Shown piece after piece: positions 1 to 8,358 of a DNA stretch of 64,000 nt (its first letter is position 1; each line of letters starts with the position of its first letter). Under the pieces are notes generated by a model. That model searched no databases. It had not been told where the DNA came from and saw only the letters and a list, made by a program, of their open reading frames with translations. Made by a program: the position numbers and the translations under genes. This stretch comes from Brachyspira hampsonii 30446 (lineage in GTDB: Bacteria; Spirochaetota; Brachyspiria; Brachyspirales; Brachyspiraceae): the NCBI RefSeq assembly GCF_000316195.1, contig NZ_JH994111.1, positions 1,860,648 through 1,924,647 on the forward strand, written 5' to 3'.

Positions 1-2
1 AA

Positions 3-692
3 GCAATTATAGTTTCTCATATGTTTGGAAATTGTGCTTTAATAGATGAGCTTACTGATATTAAAGTTCCTGTTATAGAGGATGCCTCTCATAGTTTGGG
101 CGGCAAATACAGAGATACTTTACTTGGAAGTTTCGGAGATTTTGCTTACTTCTCTCTTTCTGCTACTAGAATGATTACTTCTGGGGGGGCAGGAGGAATG
201 ATACTCACAAAGAAAAAGGGCATGGATGCTATAAGGGATATAATTCATTATGATAAAAAAGAAAAATTTATAAAAAGATTCAATTACTGTGCAACAGATC
301 TTCAAGCATCAATAGGTATAGAAGAGCTTAAGCATCTTGAAAGAATGGTTGAAGTAAGGTCAGATATAGCTTCATTTTATGATAATGCTATACTTGAAAG
401 CAATTTGATGAAATTATCTACTCATGACAGTGAAAGTCCTTCACATTACCGATATGTTTGTATGCTTAACGGCAGCATGAATATATATGATGCTATTAAG
501 ATGTTTGAAAGACATAATGTAGAAGCGGCAAGACCTATATTTAAACCTTTGCATCAGTATCTTAATTTGCCTAATGAAAATTATCCTAATACTGAAAATG
601 CGTATTTAAAAAGTATATCATTGCCTATATACCCTACTTTGCAGAAAAATGAAGCGGAGCTAATTTGTAAGCTTATAAAACAGATAAGATAA
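3..692 (+). CDS. DegT/DnrJ/EryC1/StrS-family PLP aminotransferase-like protein, 5'-truncated by window edge
   Basis: The frame is open to the window start, so only the C-terminal ~230 residues are present. The family uses PLP to transfer amino groups to keto-sugars in surface-polysaccharide synthesis. Visible family blocks are VPVIEDASHSLGG (the aspartate that contacts the PLP pyridine nitrogen), SFGDFAYFSLSATR and NYCATDLQASIGIEEL. The lysine that normally forms the Schiff base just before the I-T-S/T-G-G turn is replaced by arginine (AGA codon at 168-170), so ordinary transaminase chemistry is doubtful. It could be a dehydratase-like or regulatory paralogue, or a decayed enzyme. The family call is firm; the activity is not. 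Confidence 0.85.
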   Translation, partial: AIIVSHMFGNCALIDELTDIKVPVIEDASHSLGGKYRDTLLGSFGDFAYFSLSATRMITSGGAGGMILTKKKGMDAIRDIIHYDKKEKFIKRFNYCATDLQASIGIEELKHLERMVEVRSDIASFYDNAILESNLMKLSTHDSESPSHYRYVCMLNGSMNIYDAIKMFERHNVEAARPIFKPLHQYLNLPNENYPNTENAYLKSISLPIYPTLQKNEAELICKLIKQIR

Positions 693-730
693 TTAAAATA
701 TAATTTTTAGTGATTATATGGGGAAATCCT

Positions 731-1546
731 ATGGAAATATTTGAATATGATTTTATGCGTAAAGCTTTCTTAGTTGGTATTATGCTTGCTGTTATAATAC
801 CTTGCATAGGGGTGGTTGTTGTATTAAAAAGACTCTCTATGATAGGAGATGCTATATCACATACTTCACTTGCCGGAGTTACATTCGGATTAGTTTTTAA
901 TATAAACCCAATAGTAGCCTCCATAATATTCTGTATACTATCTGCATTATCAATAGAGTTTATAAGAAAAAAAATAGCTAAATATGGAGAAATGTCTATA
1001 TCAATTATAATGTCTTTGGCTATAGGAGTTGCGGGGCTTCTTTCCGGATTTGTAGCTAACAATTCAAACTTTAACAGTTTCTTATTCGGAAGTATCGTTG
1101 CTATAAGTGATTTTGAATTGAAATTAGTAATATTAATAAGTTCTATATCAATACTAATTTTCATCTTCCTATACAAAGAAATTTTTTATATAACTTTCAA
1201 TGAGAGATTAGCAAAACTTTCTGGTGTACCTGTAAATAGAATTAATTTCATTTTTACAATATTGACTGCTGTTACTGTATCAATATCAGCAAGGGCAGTT
1301 GGAGCTTTAATAGTATCATCAATGATGGTGGTTCCTGTTGCCTGTTCTATGCAAATAGCTAATAGTTACAAAAAAACTATTATTTTTGCTGTAATATTCA
1401 ATCTATTTTTTACAATATTAGGAATATTCATTTCCTATTATCAGGGTCTTAAACCCGGAGCAACTATAGTTCTAATAAGCATAACAACTTTTATAATTAT
1501 AATATTATTAAAATCTGCTTTATCACCAAAACATAATAAAGCATAA
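731..1546 (+). CDS. znuB: Zinc/manganese ABC transporter permease (ZnuB family)
   Basis: Polytopic inner-membrane protein of about 271 aa, normal for ABC-3 family permeases that import Zn2+ or Mn2+. The N-terminus MEIFEYDFMRKAFLVG is typical of ZnuB. The start at 731 is chosen over the upstream ATG at 710 because a GGGG sits about 7 nt before it. Family landmarks are GDAISHTSLAGV and a late ARAVGALIVSSMMVVPVA segment. Its ATPase and binding protein are encoded on the opposite strand just beyond a 340-bp repeat region, so the importer genes converge instead of forming one operon. Metal specificity cannot be read from the permease alone. Confidence 0.88.
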   Translation: MEIFEYDFMRKAFLVGIMLAVIIPCIGVVVVLKRLSMIGDAISHTSLAGVTFGLVFNINPIVASIIFCILSALSIEFIRKKIAKYGEMSISIIMSLAIGVAGLLSGFVANNSNFNSFLFGSIVAISDFELKLVILISSISILIFIFLYKEIFYITFNERLAKLSGVPVNRINFIFTILTAVTVSISARAVGALIVSSMMVVPVACSMQIANSYKKTIIFAVIFNLFFTILGIFISYYQGLKPGATIVLISITTFIIIILLKSALSPKHNKA

Positions 1547-1550
1547 AATT

Positions 1551-1640
1551 AACTTACATATTCCCACCCTATAAATTTATAATCTAATTTGATAATATAA
1601 TATAGCATTTATTTTTTACTTATTCTGTGATTATAATACC
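1551..1640. repeat. Inverted G-box remnants between convergent znuB and znuC
   Basis: Two CCCACCCT boxes (near 1563 and 1640) are reverse-complement relatives of the GGGCGGGGTATGTA box at 1864-1877. The sequence ttacatattcccaccct mirrors agggcggggtatgtaa at the far end of the intergenic region, so the two ends of the gap could pair as a long imperfect stem. Confidence 0.5.
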
Positions 1641-1676
1641 CACCCTAAATTTTATTTAAATTTCAAGTTCATATCA

Positions 1677-1886
1677 ACGCACGCAAAATGAAATTTCAAA
1701 TATAAGTTCATTAACAATATAATTTAAATCATATAAAAAATGGAATACACCGTGCGTTGAATAAAATTCTAAATTTAATCAAAACTTGGGCGGGTGCTGA
1801 AAATTCTAATTAAGCAATAAATATAATTAAATTAAAATTACAAAATAAATCAGAAAAAATAAAGGGCGGGGTATGTAAATAAAATT
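1677..1886. repeat. Dispersed intergenic repeat, copy A (acgcacg/cgtgcgt arms plus two G boxes)
   Basis: Architecture: acgcacg (1677), about 70 bp AT spacer, cgtgcgt (near 1752), then aacttgggcgggtgct, another AT spacer, and finally gggcggggtatgtaaataaaatt. The same order, spacing and near-identical boxes recur at 47450-47660. The arms are perfectly complementary and could form a long-looped stem. It fills the gap between znuB and znuC; no coding frame is apparent. Confidence 0.75.
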
Positions 1887-1888
1887 AA

Positions 1889-2629
1889 TTAACAAGAACA
1901 AATATTGTCGCTATTAGGATGCTTATGTTTATGTGAAAGTTCATCATATATTTGTTTCTTTTCAAGCTCAACCAAAGAACCTTGCTCAAAACAAAATATT
2001 CTGTTGGATATACTAGATATTTTTTCTATATCATGTGTAACCATTATTATAGTTACTTTCTTTTCTTTATTTAAAGACTGTAGAATTTTATATATTAAAT
2101 CAATAGTTTCCCTGTCTACCCCATTTGTAGGCTCATCAAGTACAAGTAAGTCAGGTTCTGATATCAATGTTCTTGCTAAAAATACTCTTTGAATTTGTCC
2201 ACCTGAAAGCTTTGATATCATTCTGTTTTTATATTTTTCCATACCTAAAAGCTCTAATGCTTTTATAACTTTTATACGATGGCTTTTATTTGGAAATTTA
2301 AATAAACCTATATCGGCAAAATTATTAGACATAACTATTTCATAAACAGTGGCTGGAAAATTTACAATTTTGGAATATGCATTCTGCTCTAAATAACCTA
2401 TTCTTTTCCAATCTTTGAATTTATTTATATCTTCTTCATATAGCTTTATGCTTCCTCTGAATTGACTAATCTCTCCTAAAATAAGTTTTAATATTGTACT
2501 TTTGCCTGCTCCATTAGAACCTATTATAGATACAAAATCTCCGCTATTAACATCAAAACTTATACATTTAAGTATATCATCAGAAGTATATCCGAAATGC
2601 ACATTTTTAAACTCTACAATCTTACTCAT
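1889..2629 (-). CDS. znuC: Zinc/manganese ABC transporter ATP-binding protein (ZnuC family)
   Basis: Cytoplasmic ATPase of the metal importer, 246 aa. Walker A is GSNGAGKST, the signature is LSGGQIQRVFLARTL, Walker B is LLVLDEP, and the switch histidine is in VTHDIEK. The C-terminal tail is His/Cys-rich (HKHKHP, then ICSC), which favours zinc as substrate. It lies 9 bp downstream of the binding-protein gene and is surely cotranscribed with it; the cognate permease faces it from the other strand. Confidence 0.93.
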   Translation of the reverse strand: MSKIVEFKNVHFGYTSDDILKCISFDVNSGDFVSIIGSNGAGKSTILKLILGEISQFRGSIKLYEEDINKFKDWKRIGYLEQNAYSKIVNFPATVYEIVMSNNFADIGLFKFPNKSHRIKVIKALELLGMEKYKNRMISKLSGGQIQRVFLARTLISEPDLLVLDEPTNGVDRETIDLIYKILQSLNKEKKVTIIMVTHDIEKISSISNRIFCFEQGSLVELEKKQIYDELSHKHKHPNSDNICSC

Positions 2630-2638
2630 AATATTATT

Positions 2639-3496
2639 TTAATTAAGTCCATTGGTTAAAGAAATGAGATTTTCTTCCATTACAGAAAAATAATCTTTTC
2701 CGGCTTTAATATATTCTTCGCTTAAAGATTCTATAGGATTTAGTGTTAATACTTTTACTCCTGTTTCTTTTGCTATAGAATCAACTAATTTAGAACTTGA
2801 AAACTCTTCATAAAATATAGCTTTCACATCATTATTTTTTATAAAATCAATAGTTTCAGACATAGCCTTAGGATCTGCTTCATCTCTAGCAATAGCCACC
2901 TGATTTAATGAATATTCTTTACAGAAATGTCCGAAAGCAGGGTGAGTTACTACCAAATTAGTATTTTTTATATTAGATAAAACTTCTTTGAAATGATTAT
3001 CTAATTCATCTAATTTATCTGCATAAAAATTATAGTTAGAATTATAATAATCAGCATTAACAGAATCTATATCCGCCAATGCATTTTTTATATTCTCCAT
3101 TTGTTTCTTTGCTTTAATAGGAGAAAGCCAAAAATGAGGATCCAATCCTTCATTACTAATATTAGATGAAGTTTCTACATATTTTAATTCTTTTATACTA
3201 TCTTTAACTGTATCAACCCAATGCTCCATTCCTCCGCCATTATATATAAATAAATCTGCCTTTGTTAAATCGGCCATATCTTTTGAAGTTATTTCAAAAT
3301 CATGAGGCTCTGAGCCTGCAGAAGTCATATTATATACATCTGCTTTATCTCCACATATTTTTTTAGCAAAATCATATATTGGATAAATACTTGCATAAAC
3401 TTTAAGTTTATTTGAAGATACTTCATTATCCTTTGATGCATTACTGCATCCTGCTAATAATGATAATATAAAAATAATTGTTAAAAATTTTTTCAT
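2639..3496 (-). CDS. znuA: Metal ABC transporter substrate-binding lipoprotein (ZnuA/TroA family)
   Basis: Cluster A-I solute-binding protein, 285 aa, anchored as a lipoprotein (lipobox LLAGC). Ligand positions typical of the family are visible: SEPHDFE, GLDPHFWLSP, VVTHPAFGHF and the distal acidic site near the C-terminus. There is no long His-rich loop, so zinc versus manganese remains open, although the ZnuC tail favours zinc. First gene of a two-gene operon with znuC; the 170 bp upstream is AT-rich with no obvious Zur box. Confidence 0.9.
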   Translation of the reverse strand: MKKFLTIIFILSLLAGCSNASKDNEVSSNKLKVYASIYPIYDFAKKICGDKADVYNMTSAGSEPHDFEITSKDMADLTKADLFIYNGGGMEHWVDTVKDSIKELKYVETSSNISNEGLDPHFWLSPIKAKKQMENIKNALADIDSVNADYYNSNYNFYADKLDELDNHFKEVLSNIKNTNLVVTHPAFGHFCKEYSLNQVAIARDEADPKAMSETIDFIKNNDVKAIFYEEFSSSKLVDSIAKETGVKVLTLNPIESLSEEYIKAGKDYFSVMEENLISLTNGLN

Positions 3497-3669
3497 AAGT
3501 TTTCATACCCTATAATAAAAAAATATATTTGTACATTATATATAAAAATAATAAAATTTCAATATGTTTTACATACCTAACATTATAAAATAATATATAA
3601 AATTACATTATCAAATTTAATTATTTTTTACCGATAATATTAATATTATGAATTAAATTTAGGATAATT

Positions 3670-4074
3670 ATGAAATATATTGTACATATTTTGGCAGCTG
3701 TATTATTTATATTTTCATGCTCAACAGCAAAAGTTACTCATATAGAAGAACCAAAAAATGACTCCCTTTTTGGAAGGAAATTTAAATTGGTAAGTATATA
3801 TCCTGATATGGACATAACCATAGAATTTACACAAGATACAATACATGGTTTTTCTGCTGTTAATAATTATTCATCTTCATATACTCTTGACGGAGATATA
3901 TTTAACATATTATCAATTTCAATGACTAAAAAATCAGGTACAAGAGATAGAATTGCTGCTGAAATAGAATATCTTAATATGCTGCAAAATGCCACTTCCT
4001 ACAAAATTAATGGCAGACAGTTAATAATATATACTTTATTATCCAGCGATAATTTAGTCTTTGAAGAATTTTAA
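3670..4074 (+). CDS. META-domain (HslJ-like) lipoprotein
   Basis: Exported lipoprotein of 134 aa (lipobox IFSC at residue ~17). The rest is one META domain: an N-terminal LFGRKFKLVSI strand, a central GFSAVNNYSSSY stretch and a late SISMTKKSGTRD motif like the family's conserved T-M-A/G-C region. These domains occur in heat-shock and novobiocin-resistance proteins such as HslJ; the molecular role is unclear. A paralogue follows at 4108 and an ABC transporter immediately after. Confidence 0.75.
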   Translation: MKYIVHILAAVLFIFSCSTAKVTHIEEPKNDSLFGRKFKLVSIYPDMDITIEFTQDTIHGFSAVNNYSSSYTLDGDIFNILSISMTKKSGTRDRIAAEIEYLNMLQNATSYKINGRQLIIYTLLSSDNLVFEEF

Positions 4075-4107
4075 GTAATATTGTATAATGCCATATAGGA
4101 TATTTTA

Positions 4108-4518
4108 ATGATAAGAAATTTTATTTTGATGCTAAGTTTTACTATAGTAATTTTTATAGGCTCATGTTCTACAACATCACAATCGATAAATATATCTACA
4201 AGTACTTTAAATGGAAAAACTTTTCAGCTTAGCAATATGTTTGAAGGAAGAGGTATTACAATATCATTCTATAATGAAGAGTTTTACGGATACAGCGGAT
4301 TTAATACTTATTTGGGAAAATATGAAATGCGCAGAGGTAATATGATAATATTTACTGATATGGTAGTTACAAAAATGGGCGGTACTTCGGAAGCTGTAGA
4401 AGAAGAAAAAAAATATATAGAATTATTAAGCAAGGCATCTTCAATAGAACTTACAAGTAATAATCTTACAATAACTACTTTAGATAATGAAATTCTTATA
4501 TTCAAAAGAATAAAATAA
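4108..4518 (+). CDS. META-domain (HslJ-like) lipoprotein, second paralogue
   Basis: Lipoprotein of 136 aa (lipobox FIGSC), organised as the preceding gene: LNGKTFQLSNM, YGYSGFNTYLGKY and MVVTKMGGTSEA match its sibling position by position, so the pair looks like a tandem duplication. It ends 2 bp before the ABC permease start, implying one transcript. Whether these lipoproteins work with the transporter is unknown. Confidence 0.75.
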   Translation: MIRNFILMLSFTIVIFIGSCSTTSQSINISTSTLNGKTFQLSNMFEGRGITISFYNEEFYGYSGFNTYLGKYEMRRGNMIIFTDMVVTKMGGTSEAVEEEKKYIELLSKASSIELTSNNLTITTLDNEILIFKRIK

Positions 4519-4520
4519 TA

Positions 4521-5249
4521 ATGAAAAATAAAAAACTTATATATTTAATATTAGGTGTTATTATATTCATAAGTTTTTGGTATTTTACTGCTTTAAAAAT
4601 AAATTCAGAAATAGTTTTTCCAAATATACCAAATATATTAAAAAAGTTAATAGAAATAATATCTGAAAAATCATTCTACAAAGATTTATTATCAAGTTTA
4701 TTAAGAGTATTAATCACATTTTCATTATCCTTTTTATCAGCATTTATAATAGGAATATCATCAGGAATATTTATGCCTATTAGATATACATTAATACCAA
4801 TTATCAATTTCATAAGAACAATACCTACTATACCATTAATATTAGTTGCTATAATATGGTTTGATAATAATACCGTTCCTATATTTGTTTCTATGCTTAT
4901 TATTTTTCCGATAATGTACGATTCTATAACTAATGGAATAATGAATGTAGATAAAAAATTGATAGAAATGTCAATATCATATAATGTATCTTTAAGAACT
5001 CAGATAATAGACCTTTATATACCATATATAAAACCATACATATTTACAGGAATATCTCAATCTATGGGAATAACTTGGAAAAGCATATTGGCAGCAGAAA
5101 TACTAGCTTTACCTGCTTTTGGAATAGGTACAAAACTTTATGAATCTCATTTATATTTAGACAGTGTAAGCCTATTTGCATACTGTCTTATTGCAATAAT
5201 ATTTAATGCTGTATTTGAAATCATTATAAGGATAAATCATGATAAATAA
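4521..5249 (+). CDS. ABC transporter permease, SsuC/TauC/ThiX type
   Basis: Inner-membrane permease of 242 aa with a single binding-protein-dependent transport domain and about six membrane segments. The conserved cytoplasmic loop (EMSISYNVSLRTQIIDLYIP) contacts the ATPase, followed by MGITWKSILAAEIL. Relatives import sulfonates, taurine, thiamine precursors or nitrate. The gene overlaps the next ATPase by 11 bp. No NMT1/SsuA-type binding protein is nearby, so the substrate cannot be inferred. Confidence 0.85.
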   Translation: MKNKKLIYLILGVIIFISFWYFTALKINSEIVFPNIPNILKKLIEIISEKSFYKDLLSSLLRVLITFSLSFLSAFIIGISSGIFMPIRYTLIPIINFIRTIPTIPLILVAIIWFDNNTVPIFVSMLIIFPIMYDSITNGIMNVDKKLIEMSISYNVSLRTQIIDLYIPYIKPYIFTGISQSMGITWKSILAAEILALPAFGIGTKLYESHLYLDSVSLFAYCLIAIIFNAVFEIIIRINHDK

Positions 5250-5925
5250 AATAAATGATTATATATTCAGATTAGAAAATATAAATCTCTCTTATAATGA
5301 CTTGATAATATTTAAAAATTTTAATATAGATTTTCATTTAGATAAAATAAATATAATATTAGGCTCTTCCGGTTCAGGTAAAACCTCATTGCTTAATATA
5401 ATAGCATCAAAAATAAACAAAGATGATAAAGCATTCGTATATCAAGAACCTAGACTATTAAATTTCTTAACTTCATATAAGAATATAGAATATGTTTTAA
5501 AAGATAAAATTAAAAATAAAAATGAAATGGATAGAAAAATAAAGAATGCATTAGAAATTACAGGGCTTATAAATAATATAGAGTCAAAACCCAATGAGCT
5601 TAGTGGAGGAATGAAGCAGCGATTATCTCTAGCAAGAGCTTTAGCTTATGATTCAAATTTTATATTTATGGATGAACCATTACAAGGACAGGATATAAAA
5701 AGAAAAAAAGAACTTATTGATATAATAAAAAATATACAATCAAAAACAAATAAAACTTTTTTCTATGTTACGCATGATGTTTACGAAGCAGTTATGCTTG
5801 GAGATTATGTATATATATTATCTAATAAAAATAACTGCACCCAATTAATATTTAAAACATATATTGAAAATAACAGATTAGAAAATCACCAAGCAAAACT
5901 TACTGATATATTAATAAATAATTAA
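5239..5925 (+). CDS. ABC transporter ATP-binding protein, SsuB/TauB/ThiZ type
   Basis: ATPase of 228 aa. Walker A is LGSSGSGKTS, the signature is LSGGMKQRLSLARAL, Walker B is FIFMDEP and the switch is VTHDVYEA. The start overlaps the end of the permease gene, a strong sign of translational coupling. It energises the same unknown importer. Confidence 0.9.
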   Translation: MINKINDYIFRLENINLSYNDLIIFKNFNIDFHLDKINIILGSSGSGKTSLLNIIASKINKDDKAFVYQEPRLLNFLTSYKNIEYVLKDKIKNKNEMDRKIKNALEITGLINNIESKPNELSGGMKQRLSLARALAYDSNFIFMDEPLQGQDIKRKKELIDIIKNIQSKTNKTFFYVTHDVYEAVMLGDYVYILSNKNNCTQLIFKTYIENNRLENHQAKLTDILINN

Positions 5926-5927
5926 TT

Positions 5928-6932
5928 TTATATAGATGTAGTTTTAAGAAGATAGGCAACATAAGCAATATATATAATTAAAAATATAACTCCTTTTACT
6001 TTACCTAAACTCTTTCCTCTTAGAGTAAAAGCTAATAATAATAATCCTGCAAATACCATAATAGAAAAGTCTATTAAATAATCTTGAGCCTCACTTAGAA
6101 TTATTCCGCCGTATTTGAATGAAGCCATAGAGGATATACCCAAAACTCCTCCCACATTAAATATATTGCTTCCTACTATATTTCCTATAGATATATCAGC
6201 CTCTTTCTTGACAGCAGCTATTACACTTGTAACAAGTTCAGGTATGCTTGTACCTACAGCAACAACTATAAAACCTATTATATGCTCACTCAAGAAATTT
6301 CTAAATATCCATGTAACTCCTTTAATAAATACATCAGAACCAAATGCCAATGCCAATACAGCAACTATTATTTTAAATATAGCTCTGAATATAGAATGTG
6401 TTTTACTAGATGATGAAACTTCCTTTTCAAATACTGCTAATTCATCTTTATCTTTGGATATTACAGTATATAAATAATAAACATATACACATAATAAAAC
6501 TATAAGTACAGCACCTTCTATTATTGATATTTTATCTCCGCTTAATCTCTTAGTTTTAATATTAAAAAGCATTATACCCAAAGCAACATACATTATAAAC
6601 ATAGAGACCATAGAAACATAATATGACTTTTTACCGGCAGACATTGTCATAAATAAAGCAGATACTCCAAGTACAAATACAACATTGAATATATTACTTC
6701 CTATAACATTACCTACTGCAATAGCACTCTCTCCCCTCAAAGCTCCGAATAGACTCACAAAAAGCTCAGGCATTGATGTTCCCATAGCAACAACTGTAAG
6801 CCCTATAACTATAGATGGTATTTTAAGCCTATTAGCTACCATAACACTGCCGTCTACAATATATGTTCCGCCCAAATATAAAAGCAATATTCCTGCTGCC
6901 GTAAAAACAATATTCAATAACATATTTTCCAT
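5928..6932 (-). CDS. Calcium/sodium antiporter, YrbG/CaxA-like
   Basis: Inner-membrane cation exchanger of 334 aa with about ten hydrophobic segments and the two inverted alpha repeats typical of the CaCA family. Repeat 1 carries GTSMPELFVSLF and AVGNVIGSNIFN; repeat 2 carries GTSIPELVTSVI and SIGNIVGSNIFN. The glutamates in the two PEL motifs coordinate the transported cations. It converges on the ABC ATPase with a 2-bp gap. The next gene upstream is a separate membrane protein. Confidence 0.9.
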   Translation of the reverse strand: MENMLLNIVFTAAGILLLYLGGTYIVDGSVMVANRLKIPSIVIGLTVVAMGTSMPELFVSLFGALRGESAIAVGNVIGSNIFNVVFVLGVSALFMTMSAGKKSYYVSMVSMFIMYVALGIMLFNIKTKRLSGDKISIIEGAVLIVLLCVYVYYLYTVISKDKDELAVFEKEVSSSSKTHSIFRAIFKIIVAVLALAFGSDVFIKGVTWIFRNFLSEHIIGFIVVAVGTSIPELVTSVIAAVKKEADISIGNIVGSNIFNVGGVLGISSMASFKYGGIILSEAQDYLIDFSIMVFAGLLLLAFTLRGKSLGKVKGVIFLIIYIAYVAYLLKTTSI

Positions 6933-6962
6933 CTAATTATATTCCTTAAATTAATTGTTTAA

Positions 6963-7766
6963 CTATTGTGTTTTAATATCTGAATTATCTTTATTTTCTG
7001 TATTATCTTTATTTTCTGTATTATCTTTATTTTCTGTATTATCTTTATTTTCTGTATTATCTTTATTTTCTGTATTATCTTTATTTTCTGTATTATCTTT
7101 ATTTTCTGCATTATCTTTATTTTCTGCATTATCTTTATTTTCTGCATTATCTTTATTTTCTGCATTATCTTTATTTTCTGCATTATCTTTATTTTCTGCA
7201 TTATCTTTATTTTCTGCATTATCTGTCTTTTCAATTTTATCTGCATCTTCTGAAGACTTAGACTTTTTACTTAATGCTGATACTATAAATACTATCAAAC
7301 ATATTAATAATATAAATAATACTAATGCAGTAGAAAGCCATAATGGAGAAAGAACCCATACCCAGCTCCAATCAACAGCTTTGAATAATTTTAATATTAC
7401 AAATATTATACCCAAAAAAGCAAAAAATATTGCTGCTATATTCAATACTGAAAATTTATTAGCTGATGATGCTTCTGATGTATTGGAATTATCTTGCTTA
7501 GTATCATCTGATGAACTTGAAGCATTATCAGAAGTTTTATTATTTTTAAAAAACATAGAATCAAAGACTAATGCAAATATTATAAGTATAACTTCTATTA
7601 ATAGAATACTTAGTATAAAATACCAGCTTAAATCAATTAATACTTTTGACAGTTTTAATAATGATAAAATAACTATAAAAACAGGTAGCAATCTTGAAGA
7701 AAAATTTAGTAAATTTTTAATAAGATGTAAAGTTGCCATAGTAAAAATATTTTTTGCTTTTCCCAT
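6963..7766 (-). CDS. Membrane protein with C-terminal NKDN(A/T)E hexapeptide tandem repeat
   Basis: No recognised family, 267 aa. About four hydrophobic segments (near residues 23-60, 105-130 and 140-165) separated by an acidic Ser/Asp-rich linker. The charged C-terminal tail is built almost wholly of an 18-bp unit encoding NKDNAE or NKDNTE: six of each in two uninterrupted blocks, with degenerate units at either end. Unit length is a multiple of three, so copy-number slippage changes tail length without breaking the frame. The tail is probably cytoplasmic or periplasmic and disordered; function unknown. Confidence 0.75.
   Translation of the reverse strand: MGKAKNIFTMATLHLIKNLLNFSSRLLPVFIVILSLLKLSKVLIDLSWYFILSILLIEVILIIFALVFDSMFFKNNKTSDNASSSSDDTKQDNSNTSEASSANKFSVLNIAAIFFAFLGIIFVILKLFKAVDWSWVWVLSPLWLSTALVLFILLICLIVFIVSALSKKSKSSEDADKIEKTDNAENKDNAENKDNAENKDNAENKDNAENKDNAENKDNAENKDNTENKDNTENKDNTENKDNTENKDNTENKDNTENKDNSDIKTQ
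6979..7224. repeat. 18-bp coding tandem repeat
   Basis: About 13 head-to-tail copies of an 18-bp unit (+ strand reading ttatctttattttctgta or ttatctttattttctgca). The first six units carry T and the next seven carry C at the one variable base, so the array consists of two homogeneous blocks, as expected from stepwise slippage or unequal crossing over. It lies inside the coding sequence at 6963-7766. Confidence 0.95.
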
Positions 7767-7913
7767 AATATAAATCCTATAAAAATATATATAATTAAAT
7801 AATATATATTATTTTCAGTAAATTTTAAATAAGTATTTATAATATTTTTGGTTAAATAATTATGGTATGGAACAAGAATTCATTCCATACCATAATCATG
7901 AATTTATTTAGGG

Positions 7914-8246
7914 TTACTCTGGTTTCACTTGTATAACTAATAATTTGAATGCCTCTATGGCTTTTAATGAATGAGATGTATTGGCAGGGATTAATATAGA
8001 CTCTCCTAATGATGTTTCAAATGGAGTGCCGTCAACTGTTATTTCTGCCTTTCCGTCAATCACTGTAACTAGAACATCTCCGGTACTTGTATGAGTAGGT
8101 ATTTCTTTACCTTTATCTGCTGATATTATTGACATAACTAAGCTTTTTCTATCAACTAATGAAAGCATAGATATATCTTTAATTGCTATTAAATCTTTTA
8201 AATTAACTATTTTTTTATAATCTATATTATTAATATAATTTTCCAT
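7914..8246 (-). CDS. Small cupin-domain protein
   Basis: Single-domain cupin of 110 aa. The barrel motifs are recognisable: GKEIPTHTSTGDVLVTVIDG for motif 1 with only one of the usual two histidines, and LIPANTSHSLKAIE for motif 2 with its histidine. Such small cupins bind a metal or sugar ligand, and many have no known substrate. It stands alone between a membrane-protein gene and pyrG, both in the same direction but with 100-150 bp gaps. Confidence 0.8.
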   Translation of the reverse strand: MENYINNIDYKKIVNLKDLIAIKDISMLSLVDRKSLVMSIISADKGKEIPTHTSTGDVLVTVIDGKAEITVDGTPFETSLGESILIPANTSHSLKAIEAFKLLVIQVKPE

Positions 8247-8358
8247 CTATAAGCCTTAATTGATTTTGATGTCATTATCCGGCATTTATATAAAAAAATC
8301 TATTGCTGCAGCAACAAAAATTTTTTTTATAAAAAATATGCATATTACATCATAATAA

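Noticed and set aside
3497..3669. Zur/Fur box before znuA
   Set aside because: The region is AT-rich and contains partial matches anywhere; no convincing palindrome was found.
6979..7224. Possible CRISPR array
   Set aside because: Units are 18 bp head-to-tail with no spacers, and the array is in frame inside a gene.
6955..7773. Long plus-strand frame of SLFSVL/SLFSAL repeats
   Set aside because: Antisense reading of the 18-bp coding repeat; the minus-strand frame has membrane segments and a sensible start.
8300..8330. TTGCTGCAGCAA palindrome as a regulatory operator
   Set aside because: It lies downstream of pyrG with T/A runs around it, so a terminator role is the simpler reading; too weak to list as a feature.
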